Made by a program: the position numbers and the translations under genes
The notes under the pieces: model-generated
Database searches by the model: none
What the model was told of the DNA's origin: nothing
What the model saw: only the letters and a program-made list of their open reading frames with translations
Assembly: GCA_016875735.1 (NCBI GenBank)
Contig: VGOW01000003.1
Location: forward strand, 1-64,000
Source of the DNA: Chloroflexota bacterium
GTDB lineage: Bacteria; Chloroflexota; Anaerolineae; Anaerolineales; VGOW01
Direction: 5' to 3'
Length of the DNA: 64,000 nucleotides
Shown: positions 52,668 through 61,636 of the stretch, in pieces
Layout of the letters: each line of letters opens with the position of its first letter
Numbering within the stretch: the first letter of the stretch is position 1

Positions 52668-53056
52668 GGCATGTTCACTCCGCCGATGATGGCAATGCCG
52701 CCGATGGCTGTGATGACGATCCAGCCGATGAGGATGGCCCAAGCCATAATTTTTTGCGCCGACTTGCTATGGAAATAATCATTGGCAACGTGGCGCAAGC
52801 CGTTCATGCCATGCCCGAAGGCAAAAGCCAGCAAGGCCATATCGTACACACGCCAGGCGGTGATGGCCCAAATCTTCTGCACGTAATTGAGATCAATCGC
52901 GTGCACGCCGACGATCACATCTTTGAGGGCGACATGAATCCACACCAGCGGGATGAGCAGAACGCCGCTGAGGCGCATGAACTGCCACATGCGCGTTTCG
53001 AACGTGGGGGGCGCCGCCGCTTTGCGGACGGTGGGGGTTGAAGAGATCGCGCTCAT
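52664..53056 (-). CDS. sdhD: succinate dehydrogenase membrane anchor subunit
   Basis: 130 aa from the third of three consecutive ATGs (53062, 53059, 53056); the third has the best distance from the GGAGA just upstream. Three transmembrane helices (about 30-50, 65-85, 100-125). A His in FAFGHGMNGLRHV is a probable heme b ligand. It pairs with SdhC to hold heme and quinone. Overlaps sdhC and sdhA stop/start codons. Confidence 0.85.
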   Translation of the reverse strand: MSAISSTPTVRKAAAPPTFETRMWQFMRLSGVLLIPLVWIHVALKDVIVGVHAIDLNYVQKIWAITAWRVYDMALLAFAFGHGMNGLRHVANDYFHSKSAQKIMAWAILIGWIVITAIGGIAIIGGVNMP

Positions 53057-53058
53057 CA

Positions 53059-53478
53059 TCATTCTCCGCAGAGATGCAGGAAGTTGCACTGAATGAGGTT
53101 GTTGCCCATGATGATCGCCGCCGGAATCCACAGAATGATGGTGACGGCGAAAACGATGATTGCCGCTCTCTTTTCGTTTTCATGCGACCATAAATCGGGC
53201 CGGTAATCGAAGACGATGATCTTCAATCCGTTCGCGCCGTGGAAGAGCACTCCGGCCACCAACGCAATTTCGCCGAACATGAACGGCGTGCTTCGATAAA
53301 TGTCGATGGCGTGAGCGTAAAGGCTGGGGGCAAAAAATACGAAAGCCGTGTCCACGATGTGGATGGCGAGGAAGAGAAGCGTGGCGAGTCCGGCGAGGCG
53401 GTGGAAGAGGTAGGCCCAGTTGCCGATGCCGCCCCGATACCGCACACCCTCCCAAAGGGTGCTAATGAAGGTTGCCAT
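53059..53478 (-). CDS. sdhC: succinate dehydrogenase cytochrome b subunit
   Basis: 139 aa. Three transmembrane helices with SdhC-family motifs: WAYLFHRLAGLATLLFLAIHIVDTAF (two His near the heme) and HGANGLKIIVFDY. It binds heme b and quinone. First gene of the operon, with CGGAGA upstream of the ATG and an extended -10 promoter box 37 bases upstream of the start. Confidence 0.93.
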   Translation of the reverse strand: MATFISTLWEGVRYRGGIGNWAYLFHRLAGLATLLFLAIHIVDTAFVFFAPSLYAHAIDIYRSTPFMFGEIALVAGVLFHGANGLKIIVFDYRPDLWSHENEKRAAIIVFAVTIILWIPAAIIMGNNLIQCNFLHLCGE

Positions 53479-53514
53479 AGATTATCTCCGTGAGATTGGG
53501 AATCGAACGGTGAG

Positions 53515-53523
53515 ATTTTAGCA
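53515..53523 (-). promoter_or_regulatory. extended -10 promoter of sdhCDAB
   Basis: TGcTAAAAT on the minus strand, 37 bases upstream of the sdhC ATG. There is no good -35. The leader contains a Shine-Dalgarno (ACGGAGATAATCTATG). Confidence 0.55.
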
Positions 53524-53689
53524 TAAAGGCTTGGCCTTCGGCGAACGGCATTTGTCATTGTTTGCAGATAATACTTATCACATTTGGCGTCGGCGTGGGA
53601 GCAATATACTTTCCTTCCTCCGTTGCTTCGTGCTACACTCTGTCCGACTCGCCATTCATTTCGCCGTCGTCCACCCGCGCCGATCTTTC

Positions 53690-54026
53690 GCAAGATGGCT
53701 TGCTCGTTTTCAACCGCGTCGCCCTCAGCGTCGCCGTCAATCCCAGCGACGAATCCACCGTCGATCCGAACTCGGCGGCCTACAAAGAGTTCGCGGCGAA
53801 GTTCAAAGAAAAGTTCGGGCGCGATTGCTGCGCGCCCTACGCCGCCGAGGCCTACGATGCGGCAATGATTCTGCTCAAGTCCATCGAGTCCGTTGCGGTG
53901 GTGGATGAGAAAAGCCAGCTCATCATCCCTCGGCAAGCATTGGCGCAGGCCGTGCGAAGCACGGCAAACTACGAAGGCGTGTCGGGCACGATCACGTTCG
54001 ACGAGAATGGGGATAGGGTGCCGTGA
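53690..54026 (+). pseudogene. fragment of a branched-chain amino acid ABC transporter substrate-binding protein
   Basis: The frame 53690-54026 reads DGLLVFNRVALSVAVNPSDESTVDPNSAAYKEFAAKFKEKFGRDC...APYAAEAYDAAMILLKSIESV and ...NYEGVSGTITFDENGDRVP, which is the C-terminal half of LivJ/LivK-type periplasmic binding proteins. The N-terminal 250 residues are absent, and the protein stops short of the family's usual final strand. It looks like a leftover of a deleted transporter operon; no liv permease genes are near. Confidence 0.75.
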
Positions 54027-54037
54027 GAGAAAAAGAG

Positions 54038-54043
54038 TAGAAT
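54038..54043 (+). promoter_or_regulatory. -10 box adjacent to the start of the gene at 54050
   Basis: TAGAAT, six bases, then ATG at 54050. Suggests a leaderless transcript. It lies after the stop of the substrate-binding-protein fragment. Confidence 0.4.
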
Positions 54044-54049
54044 GAAGCC

Positions 54050-54709
54050 ATGAACGCCATCATCCGCCAACCTGCCGTCACACTGGAAACAAAAGGCAAC
54101 GCAACGCACATTGCCATTCGGCTCGAGGCCGATCTGGCCGTGTCGCCGGAGCGAGCGTGGGAGTTGATCGCCCGACTGCTCGCGCGGCAGTTCGGGCCGC
54201 ACTTGCGCGCCGGAAGCCCCGAACTGGTGGTGGGCGATCGGTGGTTGTGGCGTGTGCCGGCCGTTTTGCGCTTTTCGGGATACGGTGATGTCGGCGCGGT
54301 AGATTGGTTCGACGTGGACGCGCAGACCAGTCAGTTTGATCTGCGGCCCGGTCGAGTGGAAGAAGTGGCGCGGCGGGCGTTGGCATTGGCGAACACCATC
54401 CCGCCAGAGGCCGTTCCAGCGGAGTTCAAAGTTCCCGTTCCGGCGGCAGCAGCGCGGCGAAGCGTTACCTCATGGCTCATCGCCAATGTCGGCAATATGC
54501 TGATCGGTGGAGCGCCCCGCCTTATGGAAGGTGAGCCTCCCGTGTGGCAAGTTCCGGTAGTGATGACATCGGAGGGCCGGGAGATTGAAGTGGGCATCGT
54601 TGACGTGAATGCCCAGACCGGGAGCATGGCAGCGAGCGATGCGCTGATTGAACAGATATGGGAGAAAGCCCGTGCGTTTGGCAGTTCCGCACCGCCTTCA
54701 ATGGGCTGA
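54050..54709 (+). CDS. two-repeat protein, PepSY-like, function unknown
   Basis: 219 aa without signal peptide. The sequence contains two related halves, each with W(R/Q)VPVV/AV followed by a beta hairpin and (D)VDAQTSQ / VNAQTGSM: WLWRVPAVLRFSGYG...VDAQTSQ and VWQVPVVMTSEGRE...VNAQTGSM. This resembles PepSY-type domains. No catalytic residues are evident. The kinase pseudogene follows. Confidence 0.6.
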   Translation: MNAIIRQPAVTLETKGNATHIAIRLEADLAVSPERAWELIARLLARQFGPHLRAGSPELVVGDRWLWRVPAVLRFSGYGDVGAVDWFDVDAQTSQFDLRPGRVEEVARRALALANTIPPEAVPAEFKVPVPAAAARRSVTSWLIANVGNMLIGGAPRLMEGEPPVWQVPVVMTSEGREIEVGIVDVNAQTGSMAASDALIEQIWEKARAFGSSAPPSMG

Positions 54710-54795
54710 GGGATGCTGCCTGCCGGCCTGTGTAGAAATGGTTTTGGCGCAGACGAGATGGACAATGCTTATGCCCTTCTGAGGAGGAAGCGTTG

Positions 54796-56790
54796 ATGAT
54801 CGGCCAACCCTTCACAATCGCTACACCCTCACCGCCCGGCTCGGCAAAGGGGCGATGGGCACAGTCTACCGCGCCGCCGATTCGCAAACCGGAAACGAAG
54901 TCGCACTCAAAATCATCAGCCGCGACCTCGCCCTCGACCCCGAACTCATCGAGCGATTCAAACGCGAGGCCGAAGCCCTGCGCCAACTGCAACACCCCAA
55001 CATCGTCGGCTTCGGCGATGCCTTTCAGCACGGCGAGCAGTACGTCATCGCCATGGAATACGTGCCCGGCGGCAGTCTGCACGACCTCATCAAACAAGGG
55101 CCGCTACCGATTGACCGCGCCCGCCAGATCGCCCTTGACTTATGCGACGCGCTCATCCGTGCTCATCGCCTCAACATCATTCACCGCGACATCAAACCCG
55201 AAAATGTTTTGCTGGCCGCCGACGGCACGCCCAAACTCACCGACTTCGGCGTGGCCCGCTTGGTTTCCGAAGGCAACCGGCTCACCGGCACGGGCACGCA
55301 GGTCGGCACGCCCTTTTACATGAGTCCCGAAGCGTGGGAAGGCAAGCCGCTCGATGCGCAGGCGGATATTTGGTCGTTGGGCATCGTGCTGTACGAAATG
55401 CTGAGCGGCGAAGTGCCCTTCGGCGGCGAGACGCTGGTGGTGGTGATGAACAAAGTGCTGACCACGCCGTTGCCGGAGCTGAAGACGAAGCGGGCCGATG
55501 TGCCGGAGGGGTTGACAAAAATCGTTGCCGGGATGTTGGCGCGGGACAAAGCGGTGCGTTATCAGACGATGCGCGAAGTGGCCGCCGACATTGAACGTGG
55601 GCAGACGGCCCGACCCCTCTCCGGCACGAAACCAGCTGAAGCCAAGTCACAGACGAAACCAACTCAGTGGCTGCCAATGGGAGTTGGACTTGGCGCAATC
55701 GCTGTGCTGGTAGCACTGGCAATGTGGCTATCTGGCCAGTTTCAGCAGGCACAGACTAACATGCAACAACTTGCGGAAACAGCGCAAGCAGTAGCGACGG
55801 CGGCCAATGCACACCAGATATCAGTGCGTTTGCAACACAATTACAGATCGCCACCCAAACACGGGCTACAGTAGTTATCGCGACACAAATGGCGAAACGG
55901 ACAGAGTCGAAAGCGACCAGCGATGCACAGTCAACGATAGTTGCTCTCACACCATCGCGCACGCCAGTTCCAACAGCCACAGGCCCGACTCGGACGCCAA
56001 GTCCTATTGACAAGGGTGAAACAGTCCTTCAGGGCGGGATGTATGTATCGACAGCTTGGGTAGCCGCCTTCACCTTGACCTCGAATCACAGTTTACACAG
56101 TTCGTCGGTCTCAGTTGGTCGCCGGATGGCTCACGCATTGCCTTTGCCGCCTGCCCTCTTGACGAAGAGGGTAGCTTGCCGCGCGTTGGTTGGCAACCCT
56201 GCATGCACATCTACACGACAAGGCGGGACGGCACCGATGTTCAAGCTGTTGTCCGAATTCCAAACACCTATACTTACAACCCTACATGGTCGCCAGATGG
56301 AGAACTCATCGCTTATCATCACAGTTGTGGTTTGGGCATTGTCCGACCTGATGGGGCTGGCCGACGAACTCTCTTGGAGTCTAGTGGTTCATGGTGCTCA
56401 CCTATGTTTGCATGGTCGCCCGATAGTCAATGGATTGCAATGCTATTTAGCGTACGCGACCCAACAACCGAAGTTGTTGATTCGCCCACTAGCGTCTGGA
56501 TCATCAGTAGAGACGGTCGTAACTGGCGGCGAGTCTTCAACTCTGAATATACATTAGTGAATAACGTCATCGCATGGAGCCCGGACGGGAGAACCATCGC
56601 TGTGCAGACTGAGGCGAGTACGGCCTATCTTATCGAAGCAGATTGCAACGAAAAACCCAATGGCTGTGACGCTTCGTCACGCACTGTAATCGCAGATATA
56701 CCCAAAGATTGGTTTTCGAATTTCTCTCCGCAGTGGGCTGGCGAGAACATTGCCGATGTTATGCTCTCTGCGGCCACTTCCACACCATAA
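54796..56790 (+). pseudogene. Ser/Thr kinase with external beta-propeller, three frameshifts
   Basis: One gene spread over three reading frames. It begins MIGQ (ATG 54796) and, after a one-base shift near 54806-54811, continues as LHNRYTLTARLGKGAMGTVY. The kinase (VALKIISR; HRDIKPENVL; DFGVAR; SPEAWEGK) is intact and followed by a transmembrane helix (MGVGLGAIAVLVALAMWL). A second shift near 55812-55822 moves to a Thr/Ala linker (ISAFATQLQIATQTRATVV), a third near 56042-56050 to a TolB/WD40-like propeller with repeated WSPDG motifs (SWSPDGSRIAF; TWSPDGELIAY; AWSPDGRTIAV). Reconstructed length about 660 aa. Either a decaying gene or single-base errors in the assembly. Confidence 0.8.
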
Positions 56791-57034
56791 TTCATCGAAC
56801 TGGTGAATTGCAAATGCCAGCTAAGCCTTCTACCGCTACCCCTTCACCGCTCGGGTTCAAACGGACCGCTCCGCGAAACGGATAAGCGGAACGCAACGGA
56901 TTCCGCTTCAGTCCGTTTATCTGTTTCCCATCCGCTTGAGACCTGCGCCGCGTTTTTCAAACCCGTCCGCCCGACTTCAAACGAATTGCGCCGCGGAATT
57001 GAGCGGGGAGCGCGCGCCATCCCTCGGCCCTCTG

Positions 57035-57043
57035 TGATATGAT
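57035..57043 (+). promoter_or_regulatory. extended -10 promoter of the toxin-antitoxin pair
   Basis: TGaTATGAT, six bases, then ATG at 57050. The gene has no Shine-Dalgarno, so the message is probably leaderless. Confidence 0.5.
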
Positions 57044-57049
57044 CGTGCC

Positions 57050-57394
57050 ATGACCACTGTTGCCCTGCCCCACACCGAGCCTGCCGAACAACGTACTGAG
57101 CATCCGTATGTCATCATCGTGAACGGGCAGGCGATGGTGCGCGGAAGCCGCATCGCTGTGCGCCTAATTGCCCAGATGCACCGCGAGGGCGACACCGTGG
57201 ACGACATCCAGCGCAGTTATCCTCACCTCAGCGCGGCGGCGGCTCACGATGCCATTAGTTATTATCTCGACCACCGCGCCGAAATTGAAGAAGAGATCGC
57301 TGAACACCGTATCGAAAATGTTCTGGCCCGTTCCGGCGCGACAATGAACGAGCGCGGCTTCATCACCCTCCCACCCGCGCAAGCCAATGGCTGA
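57050..57394 (+). CDS. DUF433-domain antitoxin-like protein
   Basis: 114 aa. The DUF433 helix-turn-helix pattern is clear: PYVIIVNGQAMVRGSRIAVRLIAQMHREG and the following DDIQRSYPHLSAAAAHDAISYYLDH. These proteins are usually the antitoxin partner of DUF5615 PIN-like proteins. The gene overlaps the next by 8 bases. Confidence 0.88.
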   Translation: MTTVALPHTEPAEQRTEHPYVIIVNGQAMVRGSRIAVRLIAQMHREGDTVDDIQRSYPHLSAAAAHDAISYYLDHRAEIEEEIAEHRIENVLARSGATMNERGFITLPPAQANG

Positions 57395-57770
57395 CGCACC
57401 TCGCCTCTTCATCTCACTCTACACCGATGAGGACATCACCAGCGAACTTGCACCCGCGCTCCGCGAGCGCGGCTTTGAGGCTCAGAGCGTTGCCGAGGCC
57501 GGGTTGCTCCACGCCGACGACGCGGAGCAGTTGGCATACGCCGCCGAGAGAGGCATGGCCATCCTCACCTGCAATGCCGAGCACTTCATTGCATTGGCTC
57601 AGCAATATGCCGAGTCCGGCCGCTTGCACTCTGGCATCATCATTTCTGCCGAACAATTCAGCCGTCGGCGTTTTGGCGAACTACTGAGGCTTGTATTGCG
57701 GTTGTTGAACGCCCTCCTCGCCGACGAAATGCAGAATTGCGTCGTCTATCTTCAACAGTTCAAAGAATGA
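57387..57770 (+). CDS. DUF5615 PIN-like toxin
   Basis: 127 aa. Begins RLFISLYTDEDITSELAPALRERGFEAQSVAEAGL, with the acidic residues of the PIN-like core (Asp in YTDEDI; Asp-Asp in HADDAEQL; Asn in LTCNAEHF), and ends with the typical SRRRFGELLRLVLRLLN. It should be a ribonuclease toxin controlled by the DUF433 partner. The stop overlaps the ATG of the next kinase gene, so the pair is co-transcribed with a kinase. Confidence 0.85.
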   Translation: MADAPRLFISLYTDEDITSELAPALRERGFEAQSVAEAGLLHADDAEQLAYAAERGMAILTCNAEHFIALAQQYAESGRLHSGIIISAEQFSRRRFGELLRLVLRLLNALLADEMQNCVVYLQQFKE

Positions 57771-58955
57771 ACATCGACGACCGGCTCCTCAACTACGAAA
57801 TCCTCGCCTTGCTCGGCAAAGGCGGCCTCGGCTCGGTGTACCTCGCCCGCGACGTCAACCTCGACATCAACGTGGCTATCAAAGTCATGCGCGCCGAAAT
57901 CTCCGACAACGCCACCCATGCTTCACCGCCTCAAAGTCGGCGCGCGCGCCGCCGCCCGCCTCAAACACCCCAACCTGCAAACCGTGCATTACCTCGGGCG
58001 CGACCCGGCCACACTGATTGATTTTGTGGTGATGGAATATCTGCCCGGCGGCACATTGCGCCAGCGCATCGCCCTCAAACCCCTGCCCCTCGCCGAAGCC
58101 CTGGCCACCTTCACCACCATCTGCGACGCAGTGGACTTCGCCCATCAGCACGGCATCATTCACCGCGACCTCAAACCCGACAACGTAATGTACGACGCCG
58201 ACGGCAAACTGGTCGTCACCGATTTCGACCTCGCCCGCATCACCGGCGAAGCCGGGCGCACCATGGCCGGGCAAGCGATGGGCGCCCTCCTCTACATCTC
58301 GCCCGAACAGGCTCGCGGCGACGACGTCACTCACGCCACCGACATCTACGCGCTCGGCGTCATTCTCTTCGAATTGATCACCGGCCGCTGGCCCTTCATG
58401 GGCAAGAACGAAATGGAGATTCTAAAAGGGCATCTTCAACAGCCGCCGCCCCTGCCCAGCGAGTTCAACGCCGATGCGCCGCCTCACGTGGATGAAGCCG
58501 TCCTGCGCGCGCTCGCCAAATCTCCCTCCGATCGATTCGGCACGGCGTGGGAACTGGCCTGCGCCGCCAACAACCGCCCCTGCGCCCCGCGCGGGGCGCC
58601 GACGACTCAAAGCGACCCCGCTCCCACCCCTGTCCCCGCAACGATCTACGTCCCGCGCAACGCCTCACTGCGAGTCGTCAACGGCCCCCTCGCCGGTCAG
58701 CGGTTCGACATCGGCAAAGGCGTCTCCATCGGTTTCGGCAAAAAGAAAAACGACATTCACCTCCCCGATGATTACGCCAGCCGCGCCCACGCCCGCGTCG
58801 ATCAAACCGAGCGAGGCTACGCCGTGATGGATTTGAAAAGCGCCAACGGCACAAAAGTCAACGGCCAAAAAATCGAGCCATACAACCCCGTCGTGTTGAG
58901 CGCGAACGATCAAATCGAGATTGGCGAAACGCTGCTGGCGTTTGAGGTGGGGTAG
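57767..58955 (+). pseudogene. Ser/Thr kinase-FHA protein with one frameshift
   Basis: Starts MNIDDRLLNYEILALLGKGGLGSVYLARDVNLDINVAIKVM and, after a one-base shift at 57911-57918, continues MLHRLKVGARAAARLKHPN, GIIHRDLKPDNVMY, TDFDLARI (DFD in place of DFG), SPEQARGDD. A C-terminal FHA domain (about the last 90 residues) has SRAHARVDQ and SANGTKVNGQKI. Joined length about 395 aa. No transmembrane helix. The shift separates the glycine loop and catalytic Lys from the rest, so the present sequence gives no working kinase unless translation shifts. The start overlaps the toxin stop (ATGA). Confidence 0.8.
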
Positions 58956-58967
58956 CCCCGCCCACAA

Positions 58968-59900
58968 ATGCTCGTCTCCGTCATCATCCCCAATTGGAAC
59001 GGCGCGGCGCACCTGCCCGCCTGCCTCGACTCTCTTCGCGCTCAAACCTTCCGCAACTTTGAGATCATCGTCGCCGACAATGCCAGCGCCGACCACTCGC
59101 TCGCCCTCCTCGCCGCTCGCTATCCCGAAGTGCGTGTGATCGCGCTCGACCGCAACTACGGATTTGCCGGAGCGTGCAACGCCGGACTGCGCGCCGCGAA
59201 GGGCGAGATTCAGATTCTGCTCAACAACGACACCGAAACCGATCCGAACTGGCTGGCGGAAGTCGTCTCTGCGTTCGAGCGTCATCCGCGGGCTGGCATG
59301 ATTGCCTCGAAGATGCTTCTCTTTGATCGGCGGGACACACTGCACACGTCGGGCGATTTGTACGGCAGAGACGGCGTCCCGAAGAATCGAGGGGTGTGGG
59401 AAAAAGACGATGGGCAGTACGGCGAAGGGCCGGTGTTTTCGGCCTGCGGCGGATCGGCGGCGTATCGAAAGATCATGCTCGATCAGATCGGCCTGCTCGA
59501 TGAAGATTTTTTCTTTTCGTGCGAGGATGTCGATCTGGCATGGCGCGCGCAGCTCGCCGGATGGAGCGCAGTGTATGCGCCGAAGGCGGTGGTGTATCAT
59601 AAACTCTCGGCCACCGGCGGCGGCGTCACGGCCAGTTTCCACGACGGGCGCAACTTTATTTTTTTGCTCGTCAAAGATGTGCCGGGGGTTGTGTGGCGCA
59701 AGCATTGGCGTGAGATAATCGGGGCGCAGTGGCGCATTGCGTGGGAGGCGCTCAGGGCTTGGCGCGGCGCGGCAGCGCGCGCCCGCTTGCGCGGCCAGCT
59801 CGCCGGAGTGTTGGCGCTGCCGATGCTGTTGAAGAAGCGCAAGCAAACACAGGCAACTCGCAGAGTTTCGGATGAGCACATCGAATCAGTTTTGAGTTAG
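58968..59900 (+). CDS. GT2 glycosyltransferase
   Basis: 310 aa. GT-A fold of family 2: VSVIIPNWNGAAHLPACLDSL, IIVADNASAD, NNDTETDPNW (DxD-like region) and the later FFFSCEDVDLAWRAQLAGW, which matches rhamnosyltransferase/WcaA-type enzymes. It builds polysaccharide from nucleotide sugars. No transmembrane helix except a weak hydrophobic segment near the end. Its TAG stop lies within an AACTCC-type repeat hairpin. Confidence 0.9.
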   Translation: MLVSVIIPNWNGAAHLPACLDSLRAQTFRNFEIIVADNASADHSLALLAARYPEVRVIALDRNYGFAGACNAGLRAAKGEIQILLNNDTETDPNWLAEVVSAFERHPRAGMIASKMLLFDRRDTLHTSGDLYGRDGVPKNRGVWEKDDGQYGEGPVFSACGGSAAYRKIMLDQIGLLDEDFFFSCEDVDLAWRAQLAGWSAVYAPKAVVYHKLSATGGGVTASFHDGRNFIFLLVKDVPGVVWRKHWREIIGAQWRIAWEALRAWRGAAARARLRGQLAGVLALPMLLKKRKQTQATRRVSDEHIESVLS

Positions 59901-59947
59901 AGTTGGAGTCTGGGAGCGGCGTCCAAACTCTAACTCCGAACTCCAAC
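59894..59947. repeat. GAGTTA-word hairpin between two glycosyltransferases
   Basis: Arms GAGTTAGAGTT (59894-59904) and AACTCTAACTC (59926-59936) plus further degenerate copies, period about 6 bases. The stop codon of the upstream gene is inside the left arm. Confidence 0.8.
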
Positions 59948-59951
59948 ACCA

Positions 59952-60695
59952 ATGGCCTCTATCTTTCTCTCTATCATCATCCCCGCCCACAACGAAGAAA
60001 GGCGGCTGCCGCCCACGCTGAAGGCAGTGGACGCCTACCTCGAAAAACAATCGTATGCCAGCGAAGTGATCGTCGTCGAGAATGGCAGTCAAGATTTGAC
60101 GGCGGTGGTCGTCGAGGCGTTTGCCGCCGACAGCCCGCGAGTGAAATTGTTTTGCGAGGGCGGGCGCGGCAAAGGGCTGGCGGTGCGGCGGGGGATGTTC
60201 GAAGCAAAAGGTGAGTATCGTTTCATTTGCGACGCCGATCTGTCGATGCCCATCGAGGAGGTGGCCAAGTTCCTGCCCCCCGCGCTCGACGGCTACGATG
60301 TTGCCATCGGCTCGCGCGAAGCGCCCGGCGCGCGGCGTTATAACGAACCTGCCTATCGTCATTTTCAGGGTCGCGCGTTTAGCAACTTGGTGAAAATTTT
60401 TGCGCTGCCGGGTTTTGAAGATACGCAGTGTGGTTTTAAATGTTTCAGCGCGCGAGCCGCGCTTGATATTTTCCGCGTGCAGAAGTTCGACGGTATGAGC
60501 TTCGACGTGGAGGCATTGTTCATTGCCCGCAAACGCGGCTACAAAATTCTCGAAGTGCCGATTGACTGGTATTACCGCTCGGAGAGCCGCGTGCATCCCA
60601 TCCTTGATCCGTTGCGAATGTTGCGAGATATTTTGGTGATCAGGAAAAATTGGGCGCAAGGGAAATACTCTCAAAGGATGAATTATGAAGGATGA
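59952..60695 (+). CDS. GT2 polyprenyl-phosphate sugar transferase (dolichyl-phosphate glucosyltransferase-like)
   Basis: 247 aa. DPM1/ALG5-type: LSIIIPAHNEERRLPPTLKAV, VIVVENGSQDLT, GKGLAVRRGM, FICDADLSMP (DxD), DTQCGFKCFSA and FDVEALFIARKRGYKILEVP. It transfers a sugar to a polyprenyl phosphate carrier at the membrane. The last residues (QRMNYEG) come from a repeat. No C-terminal membrane helices, as in ALG5-like soluble members. Confidence 0.92.
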   Translation: MASIFLSIIIPAHNEERRLPPTLKAVDAYLEKQSYASEVIVVENGSQDLTAVVVEAFAADSPRVKLFCEGGRGKGLAVRRGMFEAKGEYRFICDADLSMPIEEVAKFLPPALDGYDVAIGSREAPGARRYNEPAYRHFQGRAFSNLVKIFALPGFEDTQCGFKCFSARAALDIFRVQKFDGMSFDVEALFIARKRGYKILEVPIDWYYRSESRVHPILDPLRMLRDILVIRKNWAQGKYSQRMNYEG

Positions 60696-60742
60696 ATTAT
60701 GAAAGTCCCCTTTCATCCTTCATAATTCCTAATTCATCCTTT
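60673..60742. repeat. GGATGAATTATGAA-word hairpin
   Basis: The 14-base word GGATGAATTATGAA (two heptads) is repeated at 60677 and 60691, then its complement (TTTCATCCTTCATAATTCCTAATTCATCC) follows. The upstream gene ends inside it; RNase HII starts 4 bases after. Confidence 0.8.
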
Positions 60743-60746
60743 TGTT

Positions 60747-61382
60747 ATGCCTTCTCTCAAACTTGAACGCAAACTTCTTGCTCAAGGCTACTCCGTCATC
60801 GCCGGTGTGGATGAGGCGGGGCGCGGGGCGTGGGCGGGGCTGGTGGTTGCCGCCGCCGTTGTTCTACCGTTGGATCGCCCCGACCTGATGAAAGTCTTGA
60901 AAGGCGTGAACGATTCTAAACAGTTGACGGCGAAACAGCGCGAGAAATATTTTCATCTAATCAAAGAAGTGGCGTTGTCAGTCAGTTTAGGCGGGGCGAG
61001 TCCGCGCCACATTGATCGAGACGGAATCTTGGCGGCGACTCGCGCGGCGATGCGCCGCGCGGTGAGTATGCTCACTGTTCAGCCGAAAGCATTATTGATT
61101 GACGCGGTTGATCTTTCGCAAGCCGTTCCTCTCCATCAACTTCATCCTTATCACGGCGATTCGATCTCATTGACCATCGCCGCCGCGTCCATCATCGCCA
61201 AAGTGACGCGCGATGATTTGATGAAGCATTGGGACGAAGTGTATCCCGGATATTTTTTTGCCAAGCACAAAGGGTATGGCACAAAGTTGCATCAGGCGAT
61301 GTTGAAGGAGAGAGGGGTGTGTGAGGCGCATAGAAAGAGCTTTAAGCCGATTAAGGAAATAGGGGAAGGAAGGGATGAGTAA
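60747..61382 (+). CDS. rnhB: ribonuclease HII
   Basis: 211 aa. Removes ribonucleotides from RNA-DNA hybrids. VAGVDEAGRG-type motif: VIAGVDEAGRGAWAG (Asp22, Glu23), LLIDAVD with the third Asp, and YHGDSISLTIAAASIIAKVTRD with the fourth acidic residue and the family's conserved alpha helix; GYGTKLHQAML is the C-terminal motif. The stop and the RAYT ATG share one base (TAATG). Confidence 0.95.
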   Translation: MPSLKLERKLLAQGYSVIAGVDEAGRGAWAGLVVAAAVVLPLDRPDLMKVLKGVNDSKQLTAKQREKYFHLIKEVALSVSLGGASPRHIDRDGILAATRAAMRRAVSMLTVQPKALLIDAVDLSQAVPLHQLHPYHGDSISLTIAAASIIAKVTRDDLMKHWDEVYPGYFFAKHKGYGTKLHQAMLKERGVCEAHRKSFKPIKEIGEGRDE

Positions 61383-61636
61383 TGTTCCACCGTCGTTCGA
61401 TTCGTTTGCAAAACTATGATTACACACAGGCAGGCGCGTACTTCGTGACGATATGCGCTCACGCCCGCGACTGTTTGTTTGGTGATGTAATAAATGGGGA
61501 GATGCGATTGAATGAATATGGGAAGACGGTTGAAGAATGTTGGGACGATATCGCCCGCCATTTCGATGATGTGGAATTGGATTCATTCACCATTATGCCG
61601 AATCATGTGCATGGAATTATTGTGTTCACCAACACC

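Noticed and set aside
50988-52778. 596-codon plus-strand ORF opposite sdhA
   Set aside because: Antisense shadow caused by codon bias; sdhA is intact on the other strand.
54796-56790. Programmed ribosomal frameshifting in the kinase-propeller gene
   Set aside because: Three shifts in unrelated sequence contexts with no slippery heptamer or downstream structure; decay or indel errors are simpler.
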